This document shows, one piece after another, positions 7,121 through 14,715 of a stretch of 26,114 nucleotides of DNA. The translations under genes and the position numbers were made by a program. Position 1 is the stretch's first letter, and every line of letters begins with the position of its first letter. The stretch is from an uncultured Pedobacter sp. (GTDB taxonomy: Bacteria; Bacteroidota; Bacteroidia; Sphingobacteriales; Sphingobacteriaceae): assembly GCA_946478755.1 (NCBI GenBank), contig CAMLDJ010000048.1:1-26114 (forward strand), in the 5' to 3' direction. Under the pieces are notes generated by a model. The model was given only the letters and a program-made list of their open reading frames with translations, was not told where the DNA came from and did not search any database.

Positions 7121-9541
7121 ATGAAAAAAATTTTACAGTTAATTTCAGGGATGAGCTATATTCCCTTGCTTTCAATAATTGTTCTGATCACCAGCCCTTA
7201 TGGTAGCGTGGCACAGGAACGTGAGTCTCATACAGGTAGAATCCGTGGCAAAGTAGTTACAGATGATGGTCACATCGCACAGAGTGTAACCATAAAAATC
7301 AAATCATTAAATAAAACAACCGTAACCAACTCCAGTGGTGAATTCGAATTTAAAAATATTCCGTTTGGGAAATACACGATAGAGGCGGTAATGATCGGCT
7401 CAAATTCGGCTTCTGTAATGGTGGAGCTATCAGCTGACAATCCCGGTCCGAAGGTTGAGCTTCAGCTCGAATATTCTTCACAGAAACTCGATGAGGTGGT
7501 TGTACGCACAGGCGGTAACCGCTTTGCGAAAAAAGAAAGTGACGACGTAGCAAAACTGCCTTTGAAGAACATGGAAAATGCTCAGGTATATACCGTTGTA
7601 AGTAAGGAGCTGATGAAAGAGCAGATCGTTACGGACTATAATAGTGCATTTAAAAATGTACCTGGAGCAGGAATTGCAGAGGTGCGCAATCAAGGCCGTA
7701 CAACCAGCATTTCAAGAGGTTTCCCAACGCCTCAGGTGGTGAGAAACGGCGTAGGAAGTTTTACCTACACTACAATAGACCCTGCAAATCTGGAGCGTAT
7801 TGAAGTGATAAAAGGCCCATCGGCAACATTGTTTGGAAGTACCATATCATCTTTCGGCGGGCTATTTAACCGTGTTACCAAAAAACCTTATGAAAGTTTT
7901 GGAGGTGAGGTATCCTATTCTGCTGGCAACTGGGATCTGAACCGTTTGACTGCAGATATCAATTCTCCGATAAACGAGGAAAAGACTGCACTGATACGTA
8001 TGAATACGGCGTTGCACAGCGAGCGGAGCTTTCAGGATGCAGGTTTTAATAAGAGTTATTTACTGGCACCAAGTTTTTTATACAAAGTTAATGAGCGACT
8101 AACCCTGACGCTTGATGCCGAGATCAGCGGTTCAAAAGGGACCTCGCCTATGCGCCTGTTGCCATTGGCACCAACCAATGCATCTCCAGTTCCAATTGCA
8201 ACAAGCATTAAGGAACTTAATATCCCCTATAACCTTTCTTTTGCAAACAATACAGTGGCCTATACTAGTCAACAGTACAATATTTTTGCGCAGATGAAAT
8301 ATAAAATCTCAGATCATTGGACCTCACAGACCATCTTTTCAAGAACAAGGTCTTCATCAGACGGATATGTTACCCAGTTAAGGGTCCGCAGCGCCACTAC
8401 TGTCCGTCAGGAAGTAACCCTTCAGGAATACCCATATTACGGTACAGATATCCAACAGAACTTTATCGGAGATTTTAAAATAGGTAAACTTAGGAACAGG
8501 ATTGTAGCAGGTTTTGATTTTTACAGTTTAAAGGCGAACCGTAACGATGCTGCAGTGAACATGACAGATATTAATATGACTGTTCCTGGAGCAGCATATA
8601 ATAACTTTACAGCAGCTAAAATTGCCCCAATGTTTGCTACAGCAACCTTCAACAATTTTACGGCAAACAAAGAAAATACCTATAGTGGTTATGTATCGGA
8701 CGTATTGAATATTACAGATCGCATCATTGCAACTGCTGGTTTACGGATAGACAGGTATTTTAATAAAGGGATTTTTACACCCGCCACCGGCATACTTTCA
8801 GGAGATTACAACCAGACGGCCTATTCACCGAAATTCGGATTGATTTATCAGGCAGTAAAGGATAAGGTATCTATTTTTGCCAACTATCAGAATGGTTTCA
8901 GCAATAACTCTGGAACAGATTTTAATGGCAACACTTTTAAACCGAGCTGGGCTAACCAGGCTGAAGGTGGAGTTAAACTAGATTTTAGCAAAGTTAATGC
9001 GACCTTGAGTTATTACGATATCAAAGTAACCAATATTTTAATTCCGGATCTGGTAAATGGAAATTCTTTCAATGTTCAGGATGGTACACAATTGAGCCGG
9101 GGTTTTGAGGGAGAGCTTATTGCCAACCCAGTTGCCGGCCTAAATATTATTGCGGGTTATACCTATAACTTCAGCAAGATCACCAACGGAAGTGTGGCAA
9201 CAAATGGCCTGCGTCCAACAACGGCAGGATCTCCAAAAACCGCTAACTTTTGGATCAGTTATCGTATTGTTAAAGGTGATGCGCAAGGCCTCGGAATTGG
9301 ATTTGGTGGAATTTATGGTAGCGAGTATTACCAGACCAATGTGAATGCTACAGCAGCTGCACCTGCTTTTAAATTCGCTGTACCGGAATATACGGTACTC
9401 GATGCCTCTGTATTCTATGACCAGCCTAAATTTAGAATTGGCCTTAAAGTAGATAACCTGACCAATGAAAAATACTGGTCGTATCGTTTTCAATCACAGA
9501 ATCCGACAAAAATCACTGGAAATATCGTACTCAAATTTTAA
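7121..9541 (+). CDS. TonB-dependent siderophore receptor
   Basis: An 806-residue outer-membrane receptor. It has a signal peptide (1 to about 31, ending GSVAQ) and a carboxypeptidase-regulatory-like beta domain (about 39-115, GRIRGKVVTDDG ... SSGEFEFKNIPFGKYTIEA). A TonB-box-like LDEVVVRTG follows at about 123-131. The plug domain (about 150-255) carries VPGAGIAEVRNQGRTTSISRGF and LERIEVIKGPSATLFGS, the signature of siderophore-type receptors. A 22-strand barrel follows, ending in aromatic phenylalanine (ITGNIVLKF). The protein would import a ferric chelate or similar ligand using TonB energy. It lacks an STN signalling domain, so it is not an obvious partner of a FecR regulator. No ABC permease or PepSY reductase is adjacent. 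Regulation is probably iron-dependent through the palindrome just upstream. Confidence 0.95.
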   Translation: MKKILQLISGMSYIPLLSIIVLITSPYGSVAQERESHTGRIRGKVVTDDGHIAQSVTIKIKSLNKTTVTNSSGEFEFKNIPFGKYTIEAVMIGSNSASVMVELSADNPGPKVELQLEYSSQKLDEVVVRTGGNRFAKKESDDVAKLPLKNMENAQVYTVVSKELMKEQIVTDYNSAFKNVPGAGIAEVRNQGRTTSISRGFPTPQVVRNGVGSFTYTTIDPANLERIEVIKGPSATLFGSTISSFGGLFNRVTKKPYESFGGEVSYSAGNWDLNRLTADINSPINEEKTALIRMNTALHSERSFQDAGFNKSYLLAPSFLYKVNERLTLTLDAEISGSKGTSPMRLLPLAPTNASPVPIATSIKELNIPYNLSFANNTVAYTSQQYNIFAQMKYKISDHWTSQTIFSRTRSSSDGYVTQLRVRSATTVRQEVTLQEYPYYGTDIQQNFIGDFKIGKLRNRIVAGFDFYSLKANRNDAAVNMTDINMTVPGAAYNNFTAAKIAPMFATATFNNFTANKENTYSGYVSDVLNITDRIIATAGLRIDRYFNKGIFTPATGILSGDYNQTAYSPKFGLIYQAVKDKVSIFANYQNGFSNNSGTDFNGNTFKPSWANQAEGGVKLDFSKVNATLSYYDIKVTNILIPDLVNGNSFNVQDGTQLSRGFEGELIANPVAGLNIIAGYTYNFSKITNGSVATNGLRPTTAGSPKTANFWISYRIVKGDAQGLGIGFGGIYGSEYYQTNVNATAAAPAFKFAVPEYTVLDASVFYDQPKFRIGLKVDNLTNEKYWSYRFQSQNPTKITGNIVLKF

Positions 9542-9570
9542 TCCTTCAAATTTAGGAGAACAATCTATGT

Positions 9571-9611
9571 AAATATGGGTGCAATAGCCAACTGCTGTTG
9601 TACCCATATTT
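9571..9611. terminator. Bidirectional intrinsic terminator
   Basis: A perfect 10-bp outer stem (AAATATGGGT at 9571-9580 with ACCCATATTT at 9602-9611) continues inward through seven more pairs including G-T wobbles, with the loop CCAACTG. It starts 30 bases after the TonB receptor stop and is followed by TTATATTCCTCCTTTT. It lies between converging genes and could also end the minus-strand DUF2264 operon. Confidence 0.75.
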
Positions 9612-9655
9612 TATATTCCTCCTTTTATCCTGTTCTGGACATCATCATTTCTCCA

Positions 9656-9687
9656 ATCCGATGCGCTCCATACGATAGCTATCGGAT
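9656..9687. repeat. Palindromic repeat (CGATAGCTATCG core)
   Basis: A perfect 12-bp palindrome CGATAGCTATCG (9673-9684) lies inside a larger inverted pair ATCCGAT / ATCGGAT (9656-9662 and 9681-9687). CGATAGCTATCGG-type palindromes are, from memory, a common intergenic repeat in Bacteroidota genomes. It sits in the 106-bp stretch after the shared terminator. Confidence 0.4.
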
Positions 9688-9717
9688 CGAAAAGACGATC
9701 GATTTTTGGTATCAAGG

Positions 9718-10977
9718 TTAAAAATCTACATGATAATCTTTGGAGAACGGTTTTGCTGCCCAGGCTTTTTTTGATGTCCATTCTGCCGAAGGTGCTGCCC
9801 AAAATTCGTCGGTAGCGGGTAAACCCAAAGGAAGAAACGATAGTGTAGCCATGTACAAACTGCCTGTTGAGGTATAATAATCTGCTATTTCCGGATCATG
9901 CCCACAAAAGCCAAGCTGTAACCATCCTTTTGCATCAAAAGTTCCAGGTATGTCATACATATTCTTTTTCACTTTAGTTAAGGCAGAACGCACTTGAGCG
10001 GGCTGAATGGTAGTCGGTAACTTATGCATGAGGGCAATTTGGCTTAAAGCCTGAAAAGCACCTGTTCTATAAGTAATCGAACGCCCAATTGGTGGATAGG
10101 TTCCTTCGGGAGAAATCATGCGCTCTTGCCCTACTACGTAACGCTGCATCCTTTTTACGGCAAGATCGTATCGTTCTTTTTTGATTAGCTTTTTATCGAG
10201 CATAACAGCTAGCGTATCCACCATCATCGGGTGGATTACAAAAGAGTTGTAATAATCAAAAGCCATGTTTACACCATCACCGTACCAACCATCTCCTTTG
10301 TACCATGCGTTTAAGGTATCTACCCCTTCATTTAAGCGGCTTTCATCGTGTTGTTCGCCAATCGATAATAAAAAGGCTTCGGTAATAGAACCAAATAACA
10401 ACCAGTTATTTTTAAAGGGTTTTCTGTTCCTCAATGATTTAAACGAAGCAATAATTTCGCGTTTTGTTTCGGGTTTTAACGGCTCCCATAAGGCTCTAGG
10501 GGCCCTTAAAAAGGTTTGTGCCAGGTAGGCTGAATCAACAATCGGCTGATAATCTTTGGTAAAATTTAGTTTATCAGGACTATTTACCGCAAAACAGCTA
10601 TCCAATCCCTGAATGGCCTGTAATTTCAACTTGTTTCTTAACACACCTTCGGTTGTGGTATCATCAGGTAACGAAAGCCAGGGTGCAATTCCGGCATAGG
10701 TACGGCCAACAGCTTCTAAGTACGATACAGCAGGTGTTCTGGAATCGAATTTCGGCGCCGTAACCACTGGCATATTTTTAATCAATGTTCCATCGGCTAA
10801 ATTGGAAACAACGGGGCTGGCAATTTTATACAGGAGTTTATACCAATATTCTCTGTCGCTTTTTGGTTGAGCGTTTGTACTGTTATCAATTTTTGTTGCG
10901 GATAAAATTTCGTTAGGATTAAACAGCCCAAATACTCCGGTTAATGACAACGCGCCTATAAATTTTCTTCTTTCCAT
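9718..10977 (-). CDS. DUF2264 family protein (probable GH154-type glycoside hydrolase)
   Basis: The 419-residue product begins with a twin-arginine-like leader (MERRKFIGALSLTGVFGLF), so periplasmic export is expected. From about residue 42 it matches the DUF2264 family: DREYWYKLLYKIASPVVSNL, LEAVGRTYAGIAPWL, then FKNNWLLFGSITEAFLLSIG, GWYGDGVNMAFDYYNSFVIHP and GQERMISPEGTYPPIGRSITYRTGAFQAL. As I recall, CAZy places such proteins in GH154, with beta-glucuronidase activity on glucuronic-acid-containing glycans, and the fold is the (alpha/alpha)6 barrel also used by GH88 and GH105. It follows the GH88 gene by 10 bp on the same strand, so both probably act on the same uronic-acid oligosaccharide. 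The exact substrate cannot be read from the sequence. Confidence 0.9.
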   Translation of the reverse strand: MERRKFIGALSLTGVFGLFNPNEILSATKIDNSTNAQPKSDREYWYKLLYKIASPVVSNLADGTLIKNMPVVTAPKFDSRTPAVSYLEAVGRTYAGIAPWLSLPDDTTTEGVLRNKLKLQAIQGLDSCFAVNSPDKLNFTKDYQPIVDSAYLAQTFLRAPRALWEPLKPETKREIIASFKSLRNRKPFKNNWLLFGSITEAFLLSIGEQHDESRLNEGVDTLNAWYKGDGWYGDGVNMAFDYYNSFVIHPMMVDTLAVMLDKKLIKKERYDLAVKRMQRYVVGQERMISPEGTYPPIGRSITYRTGAFQALSQIALMHKLPTTIQPAQVRSALTKVKKNMYDIPGTFDAKGWLQLGFCGHDPEIADYYTSTGSLYMATLSFLPLGLPATDEFWAAPSAEWTSKKAWAAKPFSKDYHVDF

Positions 10978-10987
10978 TTTGTGTGTG

Positions 10988-12184
10988 TTATAAATACCAG
11001 TTTTTGTAGCGCATTAGCGCCTCGAGATAATAATAATCGGCGTAGCTTAGCGGAACGTCGACTTCTGATTTAAGGGGTAAAGCGCCAGTACTGTGCATCA
11101 GTAAAAAACCACCGTTTTCACCCAGCTTTGCAGTATACGCATCAGAAGAAAGTGAAATAATCATTTTTTTTGCTTCGCCTACATATAATTTTCGCTCGCT
11201 TTTTGTTGCATATTGTCCTAATTCCAACAAACCAGAGGCAATAACAGCAGCGGCTGAGGCATCGCGATAGGTATCTGGAATGTTTGGTGCGTTAAAATCC
11301 CAATATGGAATCTGATCGGTCGGCATATTTGGGTGGTTGATAATAAACCTGGCGATGTTTTTTGCCTGATTAAGATAATGTTTGTTCCTGGTAAAACGGT
11401 ACATCATGGTATAACCGTATAATCCCCAACCCTGGCCGCGGCTCCAGGCCGATTCGTCAAATGCGCCCTGGGCCGTACCCCTTTTAAGTACTTTGCCAGT
11501 AGTCATATCGTAATCTACTACATGGTAGGAACTATAGTTTGATCTGAAATGGTTTTTAAGCGAAGTATCGGCATGGTTGATGGCAATTTTCTTGTATTTC
11601 GGGTCACCACCATGATCAGATACCCATGCCAATAATTCCAGATTCATCATATTATCAATAATAACAGGGCCTTTCCATTGTTTACTGCTATTCCACGATT
11701 GGATTACTTTAGCAGCCGGGCGGTAGCGCGTAGCAAGCGAAGCTGCAGCTGTATCGATGGTTGGCTTATATCGCGCATTACCTGTAATGCGATAGGCGTT
11801 GCCGAAACTACAGAACATCATAAAACCTAAATCATGGTTTCCGGTATAATGTTTCTCCTTTTCTAGTACAGCAAGGCGTTTTTCTGCCTCTTTTAAGGTG
11901 CCAGAATCTTTGGTGTATTCGTAAATATAAAGTAGCGAACCCGGGTAAAAACCACTGCACCACCATTTGGTATCGCTCGTTTCCAGCTTATTATTTTTTG
12001 CATAATAGGTTTTCGGCATGCGGTCTGCCGGTGTGTTTTTGGCCAATAGCTGATATTGTTTTTGTGCAAATTCAAATTGCCTGTTGAGCAGATTTTTCAT
12101 TGCTTCTTTTTCATTAGCTGCCTCTTGTCCATGAGCAATTACTGCTGTAGCCAAAAAACTCAAGGCGAACAATAATTTCTTCAT
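10988..12184 (-). CDS. GH88 unsaturated glucuronyl hydrolase
   Basis: A 398-residue protein with a signal peptide (MKKLLFALSFLATAVIAHGQ) and the (alpha/alpha)6 hydrolase pattern of GH88. The family's two key aspartates appear as D118 in TGNHDLGFMMFCSFGNAYR and D177 in VIIDNMMNLELL, with a spacing close to D88/D149 of the Bacillus enzyme. Other hallmarks are KWWCSGFYPGSLLYIYEYT, WSRGQGWGLYGYTMMYRFT and PDTYRDASAAAVIASGLLEL. These enzymes hydrate the double bond of 4,5-unsaturated uronic acid left by polysaccharide lyases, releasing the sugar as a keto-acid. The gene is first of a two-gene operon with DUF2264. No lyase is seen in the window, so the parent polysaccharide is unknown. Two 13-bp direct repeats lie 101-135 bp upstream and may be the operator. 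Confidence 0.95.
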   Translation of the reverse strand: MKKLLFALSFLATAVIAHGQEAANEKEAMKNLLNRQFEFAQKQYQLLAKNTPADRMPKTYYAKNNKLETSDTKWWCSGFYPGSLLYIYEYTKDSGTLKEAEKRLAVLEKEKHYTGNHDLGFMMFCSFGNAYRITGNARYKPTIDTAAASLATRYRPAAKVIQSWNSSKQWKGPVIIDNMMNLELLAWVSDHGGDPKYKKIAINHADTSLKNHFRSNYSSYHVVDYDMTTGKVLKRGTAQGAFDESAWSRGQGWGLYGYTMMYRFTRNKHYLNQAKNIARFIINHPNMPTDQIPYWDFNAPNIPDTYRDASAAAVIASGLLELGQYATKSERKLYVGEAKKMIISLSSDAYTAKLGENGGFLLMHSTGALPLKSEVDVPLSYADYYYLEALMRYKNWYL

Positions 12185-12284
12185 AGGTTAGGTAAATTTG
12201 TATAATTCATTTTGTATTAAGCCTTAACATAGGCTTTTGATGTTGGTTGCGGCAAATTTGTGCTTTTACAAGTTCAAAAGAGGT

Positions 12285-12319
12285 GAAAATCGGAAATGAT
12301 ATGGTAGAAAATCGGAAAT
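12285..12319 (-). promoter_or_regulatory. Tandem 13-bp direct repeats upstream of the GH88 operon
   Basis: GAAAATCGGAAAT occurs twice, at 12285-12297 and 12307-12319, with a period of 22 bases (about two helical turns). Direct repeats with this phasing suit dimeric regulators with paired half-sites such as AraC-type or hybrid two-component proteins. They lie 101-135 bases before the GH88 ATG. No regulator with that specificity is identified. Confidence 0.45.
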
Positions 12320-12322
12320 CAA

Positions 12323-12457
12323 CTATCTTTTTAAAGTGAATTTTAAAACAATCCATTTTACTGATGGTGTTTTATCCAGTTGATCGTTTCTTTTGAAAAA
12401 TAATGCCCAATGAGTGGCTATAGGATTTTGAAATCTGTAAAAAGGAATGCCTCCCAT
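12323..12457 (-). CDS. Short ORF or 3' gene remnant, unknown
   Basis: A 44-codon frame runs from ATG at 12457 to TAG at 12325-12323, in the gap between the LysR and GH88 genes. Its product (MGGIPFYRFQNPIA... through WALFFKRNDQLDKTPSVKW to FTLKR) has a natural-looking amino-acid mix, and its closing alternating hydrophobic pattern resembles the last beta strand of a larger protein. The frame is closed by TGA four codons upstream of GCSLM, so an intact longer gene is absent. It may be the remnant of a gene that once preceded GH88, or a genuine small protein. I do not recognise the family. Confidence 0.35.
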   Translation of the reverse strand: MGGIPFYRFQNPIATHWALFFKRNDQLDKTPSVKWIVLKFTLKR

Positions 12458-12491
12458 CAGAGAACAGCCTTTCTTTCAACCTAACCAGTCT

Positions 12492-13439
12492 TTAATCAAT
12501 GCCATATTGATTAATGGTACTGGATTTCATTATGCTTATCTTATTGAAAATCAATTGTTTTTTTAACTCAGTATAGTGTTTAATAAAAAAAGTTAATGCA
12601 GGGTTTTTATTCGATTCTTTATAAGCCAATACCACTTCGGTATTAACGGGAATAGCATCAAATTCAATAAAGGATACTTTCAACTGTGCATATTGTTTTT
12701 TTAACGACAATGGCAAAATAGATACCCCAAGGCCTGCTTCTACCAGTTGTAATATAGAGTGTACGTTGTTTGCCTCGTGGGTAATATCTGGACTAAAACC
12801 CATCCGCTGGCAAATCTCCATAAGTTTCTGGTTATATTGAGGCGCAAAATCTTTATTAAAGAATATAAACGGGCTTTTTTTCAAAAAATCGGCAAGTTCG
12901 TCCTGACCATTAATTTTTTGGTCTGTTAAAGGAATAACCACCACAAATGGATCAAAGAACAAAGACTCTACTTTCAATTTTTCCGATAAAACCGGTGCTC
13001 TTAAAATCCCCACATCTAAACCACCATGTTCTAGCTCTTTAATTTGAGCAAGTGTTGGCACTTCGAATAAACTCGTTTTCAGATAGGGAAATTCCTGATG
13101 CATTAATTTTAAAATTTCTGCGAGGTGAGATTGATAAACCGAACTGATGTAGCCAATCTTTAATTCGCCGCTAACGCCTTCATGAATTTTACGAACCACT
13201 TCTTTACTCTCTTCCAGTTTGGCAAACATGGCATCTACTTCAGCCTTAAAATACTTTCCGGCATTTGTTAATGCAACCCGCTTATTACTCCTGGTAAACA
13301 ATTGTACTTCGAGTTCTTCTTCCAATTCTCTAATCTGCCTGCTCAAAGGGGGCTGCGAGATGAAAAGTTTTGCTGCAGCCTTGGTAAAATGAAGTTCTTC
13401 TGCAACAGTTTTAAAGTACAACAAATGCCTGAGTTCCAT
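12492..13439 (-). CDS. LysR family transcriptional regulator
   Basis: The 315-residue product begins MELRHLLYFKTVAEELHFTK and has the classic N-terminal winged helix-turn-helix (AAAKLFISQPPLSRQIRELE, EELEVQLFTRSNKRVALTNAG). The co-inducer-binding domain, about residues 90-290, includes GELKIGYISSVYQSHLAEIL and EAGLGVSILPLSLKKQY. LysR proteins commonly regulate a divergently transcribed neighbour and repress themselves. Here the divergent neighbour is a methyltransferase 91 bp away, with a suitable T-N11-A palindrome between them. The ligand is unknown. The last 15 or so residues (ISIMKSSTINQYGID) extend a little beyond the usual family end. Confidence 0.95.
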   Translation of the reverse strand: MELRHLLYFKTVAEELHFTKAAAKLFISQPPLSRQIRELEEELEVQLFTRSNKRVALTNAGKYFKAEVDAMFAKLEESKEVVRKIHEGVSGELKIGYISSVYQSHLAEILKLMHQEFPYLKTSLFEVPTLAQIKELEHGGLDVGILRAPVLSEKLKVESLFFDPFVVVIPLTDQKINGQDELADFLKKSPFIFFNKDFAPQYNQKLMEICQRMGFSPDITHEANNVHSILQLVEAGLGVSILPLSLKKQYAQLKVSFIEFDAIPVNTEVVLAYKESNKNPALTFFIKHYTELKKQLIFNKISIMKSSTINQYGID

Positions 13440-13479
13440 ATTTATAATACCTAATAAGTATCGCTCTATGCCAAAATTG

Positions 13480-13518
13480 ATATTTTACAAATATGATCAA
13501 CAGCATTAACTTTACAAA
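13480..13518 (-). promoter_or_regulatory. LysR promoter with overlapping T-N11-A palindrome
   Basis: On the minus strand TTTG (13518-13515) and CATATTTG (13495-13488) are separated by 19 bases, close to the Bacteroidota -33/-7 layout. The 15-bp palindrome ATATTT TAC AAATAT (13480-13494), a LysR-type T-N11-A site, overlaps the -7 box. This would allow autorepression and control of the divergent methyltransferase. Confidence 0.5.
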
Positions 13519-13530
13519 AAAATTAAAGCA

Positions 13531-14253
13531 ATGAATAAAGATTATTCGCATAAGGCAACAAATGAAGAAATTAAAATCAGGTTTGATAACGATGTAGAAC
13601 GTTTCTCGAACTTAGAAAGTGGACAACAAACCACTATAGATGCTCCACTTACCATGGAGCTTTGCACCGGAGCGGCCAAATATATTAATCCAAATGCAAA
13701 AGAACTGTTGGATATTGGATGTGGTGCGGGCAATTACACGTTAAAAATGCTCAGTAAAATTCCAAACCTTAACTGTACGCTTAACGACTTAAGCTTACCG
13801 ATGCTAGCGCGTGCAAGTGATAGGGTATCGGCACAAACCACCGGAACAGTAACGGTTATACAGGACGATATGCGTAACCTTAATTTACCCGATAGTCATT
13901 TCGATATTATACTTGCAGCTGCAACATTTCATCATTTGCGCACCGATGCCGATTGGGAGCTTGTTTTTACTAAGGTTTATAGGGCTTTAAAACCTGGGGG
14001 CAGTATCTGGATTTCAGATCTCATTGCACACGATTCAGTTTTGATCGATAATCTTTTTCAAGATCAATACGGGGCCTACCTGGAAACACTTGGTGGTGCA
14101 GAATATAAGCAAAAGGTATTTGATTATATTGAATATGAAGATACCCCGCGCTCTTTAAACTATCAACTGGCTTTATTGCAAAAAGTTGGTTTCAGCGTTA
14201 CCGAAATCCTGCATAAGAACTCTTATTTTGCAGCTTTTGGAGCGATAAAATAG
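13531..14253 (+). CDS. Class I SAM-dependent methyltransferase
   Basis: A 240-residue cytoplasmic protein with the Rossmann-like methyltransferase core. Motif I is ELLDIGCGAGNYTLKML (D61 to G67, the SAM-binding glycine loop). The acidic region is TLNDLSLPML, motif II/III is VIQDDMRNLNLPDSHFDIILAAATFHHL, and the post-motif is YRALKPGGSIWISDLI. The AATFHHL segment is typical of small-molecule methyltransferases of the Methyltransf_11/25 type. The substrate is unknown. It is divergent from a LysR regulator, with a shared 91-bp promoter region, so it is the likely target of that regulator. A strong hairpin follows its stop, so it is probably monocistronic. Confidence 0.92.
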   Translation: MNKDYSHKATNEEIKIRFDNDVERFSNLESGQQTTIDAPLTMELCTGAAKYINPNAKELLDIGCGAGNYTLKMLSKIPNLNCTLNDLSLPMLARASDRVSAQTTGTVTVIQDDMRNLNLPDSHFDIILAAATFHHLRTDADWELVFTKVYRALKPGGSIWISDLIAHDSVLIDNLFQDQYGAYLETLGGAEYKQKVFDYIEYEDTPRSLNYQLALLQKVGFSVTEILHKNSYFAAFGAIK

Positions 14254-14256
14254 AAC

Positions 14257-14297
14257 GATTATGCCAGGTGATATTGCAATCATTACCTGGCATAATC
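14257..14297 (+). terminator. Hairpin terminator after the methyltransferase
   Basis: A perfect 13-bp stem, GATTATGCCAGGT (14257-14269) with ACCTGGCATAATC (14285-14297), starts three bases after the stop codon. No T-run follows on the plus strand. On the minus strand it is followed by a TTCTATTTT stretch, so it may work better in that direction. Confidence 0.6.
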
Positions 14298-14321
14298 CTC
14301 CCCTATTAACCGCCTGCCGAA

Positions 14322-14524
14322 TTACTCATAGCTAGGCTTAAAACCCTCACTTAATGCTATTAATTCGTCGTTATTGATCAGACCGGAACTTTTACGGTAC
14401 CGTTTGTGGTACGCAATATGCAAACTTCTTCATTTGCAGTTGAGGATACATAATGACTGATTTCGGATTCAATTTCAGATAAACGGATCAGCAGTTCGTA
14501 ATAGATATAGAGCGGAAAATTCAC
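14322..14524 (-). pseudogene. Frameshifted small gene, unknown
   Basis: This part of the 462-bp gap between the methyltransferase stop and the S41 start carries protein-like reading in two minus-strand frames. From GTG at 14524 one frame reads MNFPLYIYYELLIRLSEIES, then EISHYVSSTANEE, and stops soon after. A second frame continues through SLHIAYHKRYRKSSGLINND and ELIALSEGFKPSYE to TAA at 14324-14322. Joined by one frameshift they make a protein of about 67 residues. The exact TAAATTTG (-7-like) box lies just upstream of the GTG. It is either a decayed gene or a sequencing error in a real one; no family is recognised. Confidence 0.4.
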
Positions 14525-14686
14525 AGCGCAAATTTAACACTATAAAAAGCTAACATTTAATTATTGTGATGTTAACATTAACCAATCTTGTAATAATAGC
14601 TTAACAAAGGACGCCATTTCTTTTAAGGCGATATGCGGTAGATAAATCCACTTTAAAAATTAATCCCGGGTTAACAATAGTAGTTT

Positions 14687-14694
14687 TAAGTTTG
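14687..14694 (+). promoter_or_regulatory. -7 promoter box for the S41 peptidase
   Basis: TAAGTTTG is an exact match to the Bacteroidota -7 consensus TAnnTTTG, 21 bases before ATG 14716. It overlaps the TTG at 14692 that could otherwise be read as a start, which supports the ATG. No clear -33 element is seen. Confidence 0.45.
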
Positions 14695-14715
14695 TTCCTA
14701 AAATCCGGAAAGGCG

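Noticed and set aside
9140..9493. 117-codon minus-strand frame inside the siderophore receptor gene
   Set aside because: It is a shadow of the clearly coding receptor frame and has a low-complexity, cysteine- and isoleucine-rich composition.
9611..9802. 63-codon minus-strand frame at the end of the DUF2264 gene
   Set aside because: It overlaps the terminator, the palindromic repeat and the real 3' end of the DUF2264 gene in another frame.
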